DNA of 64,000 nt, from assembly GCF_019879105.1 (NCBI RefSeq), contig NZ_CP082249.1, positions 744,001-808,000 on the forward strand, given 5' to 3'. Positions 46,958-56,396 of the stretch are shown one piece after another. Position 1 is the stretch's first letter. Every line of letters starts with the position of its first letter. Source of the stretch: Natrinema sp. SYSU A 869. GTDB taxonomy: Archaea > Halobacteriota > Halobacteria > Halobacteriales > Natrialbaceae. The position numbers and the translations under genes were made by a program. Under the pieces are notes generated by a model, which saw only the letters and a list, made by a program, of their open reading frames with translations, did not search any database and was not told where the DNA came from.

Positions 46958-47089
46958 TCAGCGACGGGAGTCGGGTCTCGCGGGAAGCTGTCCGAGACAG
47001 TGACGGCAGTAGGTGTAGCTGTGTTCGTTCTCCGTCCCACACACGCGGCAGGTGACCGGCTCGTCGAACGTCTGCGTTCGGGAACTCAT
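46958..47089 (-). CDS. Zinc-ribbon mini-protein (43 residues)
   Basis: Starting MSSRTQTFDEPVTCRVCGT, it has CxxC at residues 14-17 and a second CxxC at 28-31 (YCRHC), the four ligands of a zinc ribbon, with a short basic tail. Third positions are GC-rich. Such tiny zinc fingers are frequent in haloarchaea and several affect gene expression or lipid and biofilm traits, but this one is uncharacterised as far as I know. It sits between the SPASM remnant and the CGCGG gene. Confidence 0.75.
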   Translation of the reverse strand: MSSRTQTFDEPVTCRVCGTENEHSYTYCRHCLGQLPARPDSRR

Positions 47090-47188
47090 CGTCAGTGCTA
47101 CCGACCGGGAACAAATAGCCCTCAGCCTGACGAGTGCAAGGAATCGAGCGCTGTCCCCCGATTCGCTCGGTGCGTGCGGTCGCCGGGC

Positions 47189-47480
47189 TCAGTCGTCGCC
47201 CACATGGATGCGAGTCACGTGCCCGCCACAGCCGCACTGATCGGCGTACTTGAGCCGAATATCATCGAACGCCCGCCTCGATCTCGTCCCAGAGATACGT
47301 CTCGGGGTGGCCGTGCTCGCCGTGGGTGACGAGGTTAACGTGGTAGCCGGCGGCCGTCTCTTCGATCGCCTCTTTCGACTGCTCCACGATCAGAGCCCGA
47401 TCCGCGGCGTATTCGAGGCCCTCGAGGTTCGCCGACCACGTCGCGTCGGACTCGCCGCGTTCGCGGTCGTCGTCGCCCGG
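47189..47480 (-). pseudogene. CGCGG-type putative radical-SAM-modified RiPP precursor, frame-disrupted
   Basis: The minus strand reads ESDATWSANLEGLEYAADRAL, then VEQSKEAIEETAAGYHVNLV, THGEHGHPETYLWDEIEAGV, then a TGA. Dropping one base at about 47262-47266 continues RDIRLKYADQCGCGGHVTRIHVGDD. The closing CGCGGHVTR matches my memory of a haloarchaeal family annotated as 'CGCGG family rSAM-modified RiPP protein'. No start codon is found: an in-frame TAA lies at 47481-47483. The gene is damaged at both 5' end and middle. The RiPP role is a family-level prediction, not shown here. Confidence 0.6.
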
Positions 47481-47628
47481 TTACTGGCGAACACGACGGT
47501 CGAGCGGTCTCCGATGCGCGCTCGAGTCGGGCGAGGACTCCCCTGCAGCAGGGGTAGAGAACCTGATGTGGACGCGTCGCCCGATCGGTAACCGAGACGA
47601 AACGATCGTCGGAGAGAACGGTTCGAGT

Positions 47629-48231
47629 CTATTCCTCTGGCGAAACGTCGACCCCCGGTTCGTACCGCTGTGATTCGATCGTCGAGACGACCAGTTCGCC
47701 GTACTCGGCGGCCGTCAGCGCGCCTGCGTTGTAGTCCTCCGTGTGTACCGTCTCGACTGTCGCTGACCCGTACGACGCGGGCGCGTCGTCGAGAATCGTC
47801 GCACCCAGTGCGACGGCATCGTAGCCCGTGTCGATCAGCGATGCGTAGCCGCCCGCGATCAGGGCGACGTCGTGAACGTTTCCCTCATCGTATCGATCGG
47901 TGTTGACGTATTCGAGGGTCAGCACATCCCGTTTGCGTTCGACCGACTCGACGGCCATATCATACTCCTCGAGCGTCGACACGAGCCCCTCGGGGTCGGT
48001 GACATCGGCAGCCGCGAGTTCCGGAACCCGCTCCTCGAAGATCGCGCTTCGCTCCTCAACGGGGAGGTCGGGGACGTATGACGAGACCGGCCACTCCGTG
48101 TTCTGGGGGAACTCCGTTCCCATTTCCTCGATACAGCCGGCGAGTCCGATCGTCGCGGCGACCGCCCCTGCCTGCAGGAACCGCCGTCGCGTCGGCCGCT
48201 CGCTCCCGCTCCCCGGCGCGTTCCGATTCAT
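47629..48231 (-). CDS. Tat-exported lipoprotein of unknown function
   Basis: Protein of 200 residues. RPTRRRFLQAGAVAATIGLAGC is a Tat signal with lipobox and lipidated Cys at about 33. The mature part is acidic and alpha/beta (VPELAAADVTDPEGLVSTLEEYDMAVESVERKR), with no domain I can name. I use ATG 48231; the longer frame to 48276 pushes the twin arginines deeper. It is divergent from the antiporter gene. Confidence 0.8.
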   Translation of the reverse strand: MNRNAPGSGSERPTRRRFLQAGAVAATIGLAGCIEEMGTEFPQNTEWPVSSYVPDLPVEERSAIFEERVPELAAADVTDPEGLVSTLEEYDMAVESVERKRDVLTLEYVNTDRYDEGNVHDVALIAGGYASLIDTGYDAVALGATILDDAPASYGSATVETVHTEDYNAGALTAAEYGELVVSTIESQRYEPGVDVSPEE

Positions 48232-48284
48232 ATCCGTGGCCAACGTCACCTCGCCGCAAATGGGTTCGTTCTGCAAACGCCGGC

Positions 48285-49588
48285 ATGGGGATCAAGGACC
48301 GGTTTCTCGTAGGGAGCACCGCCCAGATGGTCCTCGAGCTGTACAACGTCGGCTTGGTCGTGATCGGTATCGGACTGTTCGGCGTCGCCGTCCTCCCGCG
48401 GTTCGTCTCCGACCGCGCGATCTCGCTGCCGATCTTCTTCGTCGCCTTCGGCATGCTCGTCTTCGGACTGCCGATCGGGCTCCCCGCGCCGGACCCCTCG
48501 AGCAGGGGACGACGACGGAGCACCTCGCGGAACTGGGTGTCATCGTCGCCCTGATGGGCGTCGGGTTGAAGATCGACCGCGTCCCCGGGCTGCGCGCGTG
48601 GGCGTCGACTTGGCGGTTGCTCGCGATCACGATGCCGCTGTCGATCGCCGGCGCGGCGCTGCTGGGCCGGTGGCTCGGTCTCGTGATTCCGACCGCGGTC
48701 CTGTTGGGGGCCTGTATCGCCCCGACCGACCCCGTACTGGCGTCGGAAGTCCAGGTCGGCGGGCCGGGCATGGGAAGCGAAGAGGAAGCCCTCGAGGAGG
48801 CGGCCGGAAAGGAAGACGAGGTTCGATTCGCGCTCACCTCCGAGGCGGGACTGAACGACGGGCTCGCGTTCCCGTTTACGAATCTGGCGATCGCGATCGC
48901 CCTCGTCGGGATCGCACCCGGTAACTGGCTCGGCGAGTGGCTCCTCGTCGACGTCGGCTACCGAATCGTCGTCGGCGTGATCGTTGGCGTCGTCCTCGGC
49001 TATCTGACCGCTCGCCTCGTCTTCGCGACGGAACCCGACACTCCCGTTGCGGAGTCGGTCCAGGGGCTCGAGGCGATCGCCGGCACGCTACTGGTCTACG
49101 GCGCGACCGAGCTCGCAGGCGGCTACGGCTTCATCGCGGTCTTCGTCGCCGCGCTGATGGTTCGCCACTACGAGCGATCCCACGACTACAACCGATCGCT
49201 CCACGAGGTCAGCGAGTTCGCCGAGCAGGTGATGATGGCACTCATTATGCTCTTCTTCGGCGGCGCAATCGTCGGCGGCCTTCTCGAGCCGCTCACGCTC
49301 GAGGCGATCGTCGCGGCGGTCGCAATCGTGTTCCTCGTCCGCCCGCTTGCCGGGTTGATCGGGTTCCTCGGGTTCGACCGCGATCCTGCCGAGCGGGCGA
49401 CGATCGCGTTCTTCGGTGTGCGAGGGATCGGCTCGTTTTACTACCTCGCACACGGGTTGAACGAGGCCGCGTTCCCCGATGCCGACGTCCTGTGGGCCGT
49501 CGTCGGGGCCGTCGTCCTCATCTCCATCGTCGTCCACGGGATCACCGCCACCCCCGCGGTCCGCTGGCTCGAGGCGCGAGCGGAGTAG
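48285..49588 (+). pseudogene. NhaP-type Na+/H+ antiporter (CPA1) split by a one-base gap
   Basis: The first frame starts MGIKDRFLVGSTAQMVLELYNVG and runs to GLPIGLPAPDP. A run of four C at 48494-48497 needs one more. With it the protein continues LEQGTTTEHLAELGVIVALMGVGLKIDRVPG, then GACIAPTDPVLASEVQVGGPG and TSEAGLNDGLAFPF, which are ion-binding segments of CPA1 antiporters, to RWLEARAE. Repaired length is about 434 residues with 12 helices. Haloarchaea need such carriers for sodium export and pH control. As written the first helices are cut off from the rest. Confidence 0.83.
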
Positions 49589-49634
49589 CGCCGATTCGGC
49601 CGCTCTCACGCGCTCGAAGAAACGGCTGTCCCGC

Positions 49635-51988
49635 TTAGGCGGGCACTTCCTTCGGACTCCGCTCCCAGTGACGGTGCTCGGCGATCGCGTCGACGAACGC
49701 CTCGGCGAACTCCTCGAGGTCGTCGCCCTGCCCCGTCACCACGCCGTCCGATGAGACCGTTTCGCCGTCGTCGGCAATCTCCACGTCCGGTAGTTCGACC
49801 GTCTCGAGTAGTTCGGTCCCCTCGTCGAGGGCGGCGATTGGTTTCTTGTGTTTGAACGTCTCCGCGACGAAGTGCTTGGCGTCGCCCTGCTCGAGGAGCG
49901 CGTCGGCGCTGTCCTCGCCCCCGGGGACGAAGACGGCGTCGAACAGCACCGACTCGGCGGTCGCGTGACTCTCGTCGGCCGCGACCGAGTCGCCGCTCTC
50001 GGATTCCTTGTCGCCGAGTGTCTTCGAGACGATATTCACACGAGCGCCCTCATCCCGGAGCGTGTCTGTGATGGCCTCGAGGGCCTCGCCGTCGTAGCCG
50101 TCGTCGACGAGAACGGCGATCTTGCGGGTCTCGATGGAGTCGGCGTCGCGGCGTTCGTTCATACTCAGTCGCGGGTCCTCGGCGTCGTGGGTCGGCATCT
50201 CGTCGCCGGGCTCCTCCGGCGGGTCGACGTCGATGCCCTCCGCAACCCGTTTGGCGAACTCGTGGTCGACGTTGTTGAAGAGGTCGTAGACAATCCGCTC
50301 GCGGATCTCCATCCGGTCGACCTTCCCGAGTTCGAAGCGAGCAGCGTCGACGATGTTCCCTTTCTCGGGTTCGGTCATGCTGTTCCAGAACAGCCGCGCC
50401 TGATCGAAGTGAGTCTGGAAGCTTTCGCTGCGGTTCCGGATCTTCTTCCCGTCGATCTTTTCCGCGAAGTGCTCGTAGCCGCCTTCCGCTTCAGAGACCT
50501 CCTGTGGGTCGTCACCGCCAATCGAGTTCGGTTTGTACGAGGCCTTGCCCTCGTTGATCTCCTGGCGCATGAAGCCGGCCCGCTGGTTGTTGTGGCGCTC
50601 GGCGACCGGCCGATTGATCGGGATCTCGTCCCAGTTGGCGCTGCCGAAACGGTTGAGCTGGGTGTCCTGGTAGGAGAACAGCCGTCCCTGCAACAGCGGG
50701 TCGTTCGAGAAGTCGATGCCGGGAACGACGTTGCCGGGGTGGAACGCGACCTGCTCGACCTCCGCGAAGAAGTTGTCCGGCGTCTCGTTGAGTACCATCT
50801 TCCCGATCGGCTGAACTGGGACCTCCGTCTCGGGGACGATCTTCGTCGGATCGAGCACGTCGAAGTCGAACTCGGCGGCGTCCTCCTTGTCGAAGATCTG
50901 GACGCCCAGCTCCCACTCAGGCTCGTACCCCGCCTCGATGACGTCGTAGAGGCCCGTCCGATTGAAGTCGGGGTTCTTCCCGGCGATCTTCTGGGTCTCG
51001 TCCCACACCAGCTGACTCGTGTCGAGCGTCGGCGTCCAGTGGAACTTGACGAACTTCGAATCGCCTGCCTCGTTGACCAGGCGGAAGGTGTGGACGCCGA
51101 AGCCCTGCATCATCCGATAGGCGCGGGGTAACGCGCGATCCGAGAGAAGCCACATGACCATGTGCGTGATCTCGGGCTTCAGGGAGGCGAAGTCCCAGAA
51201 CGTGTCGTGGGCCGATGAGGCCTGGGGCGTCCCGTCGTCGGGCTCCGGCTTGATCGCGTGAACCAAGTCGGGGAACTCCATCGCGTCCTGAATGAAGAAG
51301 ACAGGGATGTTGTTCCCGACGAGGTCCCAGTTCCCCTCCTCGGTGTAGAACTTGGTCGCGAACCCGCGAACGTCTCGGACCGTGTCGGCCGATCCCCTCG
51401 AGCCGACGACCGTCGAGAACCGGGTGAAGACCGGCATCTTCTGGTCGGAATCGGTCAGCACCTTCGCTTTCGTCAGCTCCGAGATATCGTCGTACTCCTC
51501 GAGGTCGGGATCTTCGTAGGGTTGGAAGTAACCGTGTGCGCCCGTCCCCGAGCGTGGACGACCCGTTCCGGGATCGACTCGTGATCGAACTGGGTCATCT
51601 TCTCCCGGAAGTGGAAGTCCTCCATCAGGGTCGGACCACGCTCGGTCGCTTTTAGCGAGTTGTCGGTGTCACTGATCGCGACGCCGTGATCGGTCGTCAG
51701 CTCCTGCCCGTCCGGGTTTTCGCGGACGTCGTCGAGTTGCTCCTGTTTGCTGTTCTCGTCGACAGCGCCGTCGTGATCGTCGCTGCTGCCGGTCCGACTC
51801 GATTCGGATTCCGATTGCGCTTCGCCGTCGGAGCCGCCGTTCGTCATCTCCCGGTGCTCCGAGTCGTCGGTCATCGTCTCATCGCGTTTCGATTCATCAT
51901 CTCTATCACCGGATCGCTCCGATCCGCCATCGGTCGTGTCCGGCCGTTCGTCGTCTCGTCCGTCGGGGTTTGATTCGTCGTCTGCCAT
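49635..51988 (-). pseudogene. katE: Large-subunit catalase (KatE/HPII type) with DJ-1-like domain, one-base gap
   Basis: Repaired length is about 784 residues. The N-terminal 110 residues are an Asp/Glu/Ser-rich extension, then [20 protein letters not shown]. The active-site His is in [10 protein letters not shown]. One base is missing in the G run at 51546-51549, after which the frame continues [20 protein letters not shown] and TRFSTVVGSRGSADT. The heme Tyr lies in [14 protein letters not shown]. The C-terminal 150 residues form the class-I glutamine-amidotransferase/DJ-1-like domain of large catalases (RKIAVLVDDGYDGEALEAI). The enzyme would remove H2O2. Confidence 0.88.
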
Positions 51989-52331
51989 AGTTCGAACTCC
52001 GGTTAGTCGATCGCTGACTGCGGGTCCGATGACCCGCGCCGCGACTGCGTGATCTGCCGGTCCGTCGCTGGAGTCCTCGAGCTGACAGGACACATCGCTT
52101 TTCGCCACCGGTAGCGCCCTTCAGCGATCGACGAGGAGAGGGAGCACGACTCCAGCGGATCGCTCACACGGCGCTACTCACCGTCAGTTTCGCGTTGCGA
52201 CGTCCGTCTCGTCTCGATATCCATCGACGATAGCACGAAACCGGCGTACGTCATCGACCAGAATAAGCGACGTAAGCGTCGCCCCGTCCATCGCAAGGGC
52301 CGGATGCGGCCCGGCCCCTCGCTATCGCCGG
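51989..52331. other. Intergenic region upstream of the catalase gene
   Basis: These 343 bases hold no supported gene. They must include the catalase promoter, but I see no strong TATA box; the sequence is GC-rich throughout, and no repeat stands out. Confidence 0.4.
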
Positions 52332-52868
52332 TTAGAAGGGTGACCGGACCGCCGAATCGTCCTCCCCCTGTCCTCGGTCAGTCAGACCAGTACTCGACCC
52401 CTGTCCGTCTAAATCGGTTGGTACGTCGCCTAACTCGCGGTACTGCAATTCGAGGGGCTCCAACGTCTCGTTGAGCGACTCGGACTGGGGCCGTTCCAGG
52501 CGCGGAACGAGCCCTTGACGAGCCATCAGCCTGCGGACAGAACTTCGTCGTGGGGCTGAACTCCGCTCGGACTGAGCGGTCGGGTCGTCAGTGTCGACTG
52601 TGTACCGGTAGCCCGCTTCGGGATGTCGTCTGTCGAGGTTGAGCCGCGCCAGGTTGTAGCCGAAGGTAGCGTCGTAGACGCCCCGCTCCTCGAACAGTTC
52701 GCGAGTGATGTCGTGGAAGGCAACGTGGTCCTCGCCCTCGAGGACGTCATGGCCCTCGAGGAAGTCCCCCGGCTCCGGGACGTGGTCGGAGACGAATGTC
52801 CCCGGGTCGTCGAAGCTGCCCTCGCCGTCGGCCCCATCCGTTGATCGCCCGCTCGAAAAGGGATTCAT
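52332..52868 (-). pseudogene. Conserved haloarchaeal protein with FCPQ motif, several frame breaks
   Basis: The first frame, from MNPFSSGRSTDGADGEGSFD through VAFHDITRELFEERGVYDAT and FGYNLARLNLDRRHPEAGYR to TVDTDDPT, is intact. One-base repairs near 52570-52578, 52521-52524 and 52487-52490 recover VRAEFSPTTKFCPQADG, LVKGSFRAWNG and QSESLNETLEPLELQYRELGDVPTDLDG in turn. Two of the three repairs lengthen a G or C run. I recall intact relatives having more sequence between RAWNG and QSES, so a small deletion is also possible. Function unknown; the lone Cys in FCPQ is the most notable residue. Confidence 0.6.
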
Positions 52869-53165
52869 TGTAATTTCGGCTACGGCCCGGGTCGTCCAGT
52901 AGCTCTTCCCGAACATGTGACGCCGTTCGCAGAACGCTCCGCAGTTTTCGTGAATTCCACGGCGGATCAGTCGATAATCAGTGATTGTCCGGTGACTATC
53001 ACTTCCTGAAGAATTTTAGAAAGTATGAATGAAATAAAATTAGTAACTATCTAATGGCAAATTAGAACAACGATGTTCAGATATGCTGATTTATGCCCGG
53101 ATCTGGTGTCCAACCTCGGCTTGGGGCCAGAGGATTTATACCTGATCGAAGAAAGAGTCCGCCCA

Positions 53166-53458
53166 ATGCTACTCTCAGTCGATCGGTCGGACGCGACAGC
53201 CGGGCAATCTCTCAGTTTCAACGTTATTGCCGCCGTCGCCGAGCAGGAAGACATCGATCCCGTAGACCTCGAGCCCCCGAATATGAGGCGCTCTACGATG
53301 TTATCAATCCCGAAGCCCTCGATGCGCTCTTTGCGACTCGAGAGAACGGTCATACGCGACCGACTGGCCGCATCGAATTTCCCTTCTGTGGGTATCAGGT
53401 CACCGTCATGAGCGACGGCGATGTCGAGGTATCCGATCCCGAGCGGTCGCTCGAGTGA
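53166..53458 (+). pseudogene. HalOD1 output-domain protein split by a one-base gap
   Basis: From the ATG at 53166 the frame reads SLSFNVIAAVAEQEDIDPVDLEPP, the first half of the haloarchaeal HalOD1 domain. One C missing in the run at 53274-53278 breaks it. Repaired, it continues EYEALYDVINPEALDALFAT and RIEFPFCGYQVTVMSDGDVEV, the usual second half. Repaired length is about 97 residues. HalOD1 proteins are thought to be output modules in haloarchaeal signalling; the partner is not evident here. Confidence 0.75.
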
Positions 53459-53478
53459 GATTGGTCGCCGGTGACCGG

Positions 53479-53874
53479 CTACTTCCGTCGCTCGATCCGT
53501 CTCCGCCACTCGGACGGAAGCGGTTGTGAGCCGTCAGAGTCCGGATCGGCGAGAACCTGAACGGTGCGTGCCATCGCCGCTCGCTCACCGTTCGCGCGGA
53601 TTTCGTACTCCATCGGCAGGCTCGAGTCGCCGAGTTCCGGGACGCGGAGCGCAACGGTGACGGCATCGTCGGCCTCGATCGGGCTCGCGTACTCGAGTTC
53701 GAGGCTCACGAGAACGGTATTCGTCTCGGTCAACGAGACGTCGAGCACGTCTCGAAAGTAGGCCTCGCGGGCCTGCTCGAGGTACGTGGCGTAGGTCGCA
53801 TTGTTGACGTGCCCCATGAAATCGATATCCCGGAGTCGGACGTCGACGGTGGTCTCGTAGCTGTAATCGGCCAT
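53479..53874 (-). CDS. Acyl-CoA thioesterase (4HBT hot-dog family)
   Basis: Protein of 131 residues with the hot-dog fold. The family signature VRLRDIDFMGHVNNATYATYLEQAREAYF contains the Asp and the HVNN region used in catalysis. YASPIEADDAVTVALRVPELGDSSLPMEYEI follows. I chose ATG 53874; the extension is Arg-rich. It would hydrolyse an acyl-CoA, for example short or branched chains. Confidence 0.9.
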   Translation of the reverse strand: MADYSYETTVDVRLRDIDFMGHVNNATYATYLEQAREAYFRDVLDVSLTETNTVLVSLELEYASPIEADDAVTVALRVPELGDSSLPMEYEIRANGERAAMARTVQVLADPDSDGSQPLPSEWRRRIERRK

Positions 53875-53956
53875 ACGTCGTGTACAGTTGTTGCCGCCGT
53901 ATAGCTGATTACTCGTCTCCTGTCGCCGCGTTACGCAACGGAACAGCCGGGCCCGG

Positions 53957-54709
53957 TCAGTCGCCGGCCATCGCCGCCTCAAAGACAGTCTCGTGGAGGC
54001 GATCTGCGACGATCTCAATCAGTGGCTCCATGTTGCGGGTGTCAGCCCGGTTGTACTCGACGAGCGTCTCGAGGGAGCGCTCGTCGCCGCCTTCGTACTC
54101 GTGCCAAAGTCGGACAGCGTCGCGGCCGCTGATGTCAGGCATGTCTCGGTCGATCCCGAGATCCTTCTCGATCGCTTTCAGCCCGCCGTCCAGTCCTAGC
54201 TTCTTGCAGGGATACATGAGGTCGACGTGAGGTACGTCGATGTCGACGTCGAAACACGTCTCGAGGAAGGGCACGTCGAAGCGCTGGCCGTTGAACGTGA
54301 CCAGCAGCGCCGAGTCGTCGAGTTCCCGCTCGAGGCGGTCGGTCGTGAGATCGCGGTCCTTGACGAAGGTCTTCGTCTCGCCGCCCCGATGGAGGCTGAC
54401 GGTCGTCACGTCGTTACACGACGCGTCGAGTCCGGTCGTTTCGATGTCCAGAAAGCACGTTTCGTCGCTGACGTTCTCGTAACACCGCCAGCGACTCGAC
54501 GCCGGCAGCGCCTCCGCGAAGACGGAGACGTCACCGCGTTCTAAGTGAGTCCGCCCCTCGTCAATGAACGTCTCGATCCGATCGGTCAGGGTCGAGCCGA
54601 CGACGCTGCCGTCGAACTCGTCCCAGTGGGTAACGCCGTTCTCCCAGAGTCGTCGTTCGGTCGTCTCCCCGACGCCGCGGACGGGGATGAAACTGTTCTC
54701 GATTCGCAC
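53957..54709 (-). CDS. Ribonuclease H-like exonuclease (YprB type)
   Basis: Protein of 250 residues. Residues 1-75 include a helix-hairpin-like start (GVGETTERRLWENGVTHWDEF). The DEDD-type exonuclease domain follows: CFLDIETTGLD with the first acidic pair, VTFNGQRFDVPFLE with the second Asp, and YNRADTRNMEPL with the last. It probably trims RNA or single-stranded DNA. The family has been linked to YprB and RNase_H_2; its precise substrate is unknown. Confidence 0.85.
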   Translation of the reverse strand: MRIENSFIPVRGVGETTERRLWENGVTHWDEFDGSVVGSTLTDRIETFIDEGRTHLERGDVSVFAEALPASSRWRCYENVSDETCFLDIETTGLDASCNDVTTVSLHRGGETKTFVKDRDLTTDRLERELDDSALLVTFNGQRFDVPFLETCFDVDIDVPHVDLMYPCKKLGLDGGLKAIEKDLGIDRDMPDISGRDAVRLWHEYEGGDERSLETLVEYNRADTRNMEPLIEIVADRLHETVFEAAMAGD

Positions 54710-54786
54710 ACCAGTTGCAGGGCACGGGGTAGGTAAAAACGCTTGGATCAGTCGTAGAGTGGCGTCCAGTTCTCGGCCGGTTCTGA

Positions 54787-55446
54787 TTACAACTCGAGCC
54801 AGTCAGTGGTCGCATCCTCCTTGCGGAGGTACCACTGCTGTTCGTCGATCCCGTCTCGAGAGCGAACCGTAACGACCGCATCGAACATCGGCTCGAGGAG
54901 ATTGACGGCGTCGTGGTCCGGCGCGAACGGCAAGTGATAGTGGCCCATGCCTTGTGCCTGATCGACCCGCGAGGTCGTCATATGTAGCAGTCGGAACACC
55001 GTTTCCGTGTCGTACTCTCGGAGCAACGGCACGAGCGAATCGACGCAGACGCGAAGCTCCGACGGATCGAACCCGTCGGCGACGTCGTCGAATTCGTCGA
55101 TCGTCTCGATGATTTCTATTCCGAGCGTTCCCAGCGACGGCTGGCCGCTTTCGCCGGCCGATTCCGGACCCGTCTCGAGTGCCGATTTCGAATAATCGAT
55201 CGTATGGATTCGATCAGTCTCGCCGTTCGTTATTCGTTGGCACGTAACGTGGTCATCTGCGTTCGTGACGAACAGTCGGTACCGAGAGTCCCGTTGTGCT
55301 GCACCGAGCAATTGCTGGCAGACCGTCTCGTGTGTACTCGCCGCCGCACCGACCAGTAAGATGTTGCTTCCCTCCCGCTTGAGCGCTCCGAGCGTCCGCG
55401 CGAACGTCGCACGGTCTGGCACGGCTCCCCCTCGCTCATCTTCCAT
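54787..55446 (-). CDS. DUF7504-like, RecA-fold-like haloarchaeal protein
   Basis: Soluble protein of 219 residues. The beginning NILLVGAAASTHETVCQQLLGAA looks like a degenerate P-loop strand-loop-helix, without the GK[ST] needed for nucleotide binding. The rest resembles the reduced RecA/KaiC-like fold of haloarchaeal DUF7504 proteins (RVCVDSLVPLLREYDTETVFRLLHMTT, HYHLPFAPDHDAVNLLEPMFDAVV). Such genes often lie near signal-transduction proteins; here the HalOD1 remnant is 1.3 kb away. Function unknown. Confidence 0.65.
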   Translation of the reverse strand: MEDERGGAVPDRATFARTLGALKREGSNILLVGAAASTHETVCQQLLGAAQRDSRYRLFVTNADDHVTCQRITNGETDRIHTIDYSKSALETGPESAGESGQPSLGTLGIEIIETIDEFDDVADGFDPSELRVCVDSLVPLLREYDTETVFRLLHMTTSRVDQAQGMGHYHLPFAPDHDAVNLLEPMFDAVVTVRSRDGIDEQQWYLRKEDATTDWLEL

Positions 55447-55583
55447 TCCATTCGATCAGTCAAACGGTATCGAGATAAAATTGTGGCTGATTTTGACACC
55501 GAAAAGCGTCCGCGGCTGGTGATTTCCATCCGATTGACCACACTGATCGGCCGGTTTTTTACACCGGCCCCCGTAGGTGGCAT

Positions 55584-56360
55584 ATGGTCGACCCCGACGA
55601 CGAACTCGCCGACGCGGTTCGCGAACTCACGCGGACGATCGACGCGCTCCGAGACGAACTCGAGGGCCCGCGCTCGCGCCGCCGGCCACCGCTGCGCCCG
55701 CCGACGCCGCGCGAACTTCTGCGATTCACTGATGAGGTCGCCCTTCCCGCCGTCCTGACCGTCCTCGAGACCAGCGTCCGCACGCTCGAAGCGTTCCAGC
55801 GGAGCCTGAAAGTCGTTCGAACCGGGCAAGAGGCTCGGGACCGAACGGAGGCGGCCACCGAGGCGACGAGCGAGCGGGCGAACGAACTCCGACGCACGAC
55901 GCTCTCCCAACTCGATAGCGTGCTCTCGGAACTCCAGCGAGCCGCCTCTGAGGGCGGACTCCCCGCTGACGAGGAGGCCCGCGACCTCCTCGCGGAGGCT
56001 CGAGAACTCCGCGACGACGTCGACAGTCGCCTTCGGGACGCCGCCCAACGGGAGTCACGAATCGAGACGACCGACTCCGAACCCGATCGAACGGCGTCCG
56101 AAAGCGGTGTGACAATCGATATCGAGGACGGTCCAGTGACTGACGCCGAGACGGAGACGGATCGCGCTGACGATGAGGGCAACCGCGACTCCGCCGTCGA
56201 CGTCGACGCCGAACTCGAGACGCTGCGAGACCAGTACGTCGACGACGAGGACGACGATGGCGGCGATTCGAGTGAGGGCGACGCCGACAGATCGGACGGG
56301 GACGACTCCGATGACGGTGCTGGGGCTGATGGCACGGAACACGGTAGCGACGAAACCTGA
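55584..56360 (+). CDS. Haloarchaeal coiled-coil protein with acidic tail (DUF7547-like)
   Basis: Protein of 258 residues. The first third is helical (DDELADAVRELTRTIDALRDELEG) and a Pro/Arg segment follows (RRRPPLRPPTPRELLRF). The middle is a long alpha-helical, probably coiled-coil region (RTTLSQLDSVLSELQRAASEG, LLAEARELRDDVDSRLRDAAQ). The last 90 residues are almost only Asp, Glu, Ser, Gly and Ala. It has no transmembrane segment I would trust and no enzymatic motif. The family name is from memory. Confidence 0.72.
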   Translation: MVDPDDELADAVRELTRTIDALRDELEGPRSRRRPPLRPPTPRELLRFTDEVALPAVLTVLETSVRTLEAFQRSLKVVRTGQEARDRTEAATEATSERANELRRTTLSQLDSVLSELQRAASEGGLPADEEARDLLAEARELRDDVDSRLRDAAQRESRIETTDSEPDRTASESGVTIDIEDGPVTDAETETDRADDEGNRDSAVDVDAELETLRDQYVDDEDDDGGDSSEGDADRSDGDDSDDGAGADGTEHGSDET

Positions 56361-56396
56361 ACCCGCTTGACGGGCGCGTCGTCCCGTCGAAACGGC

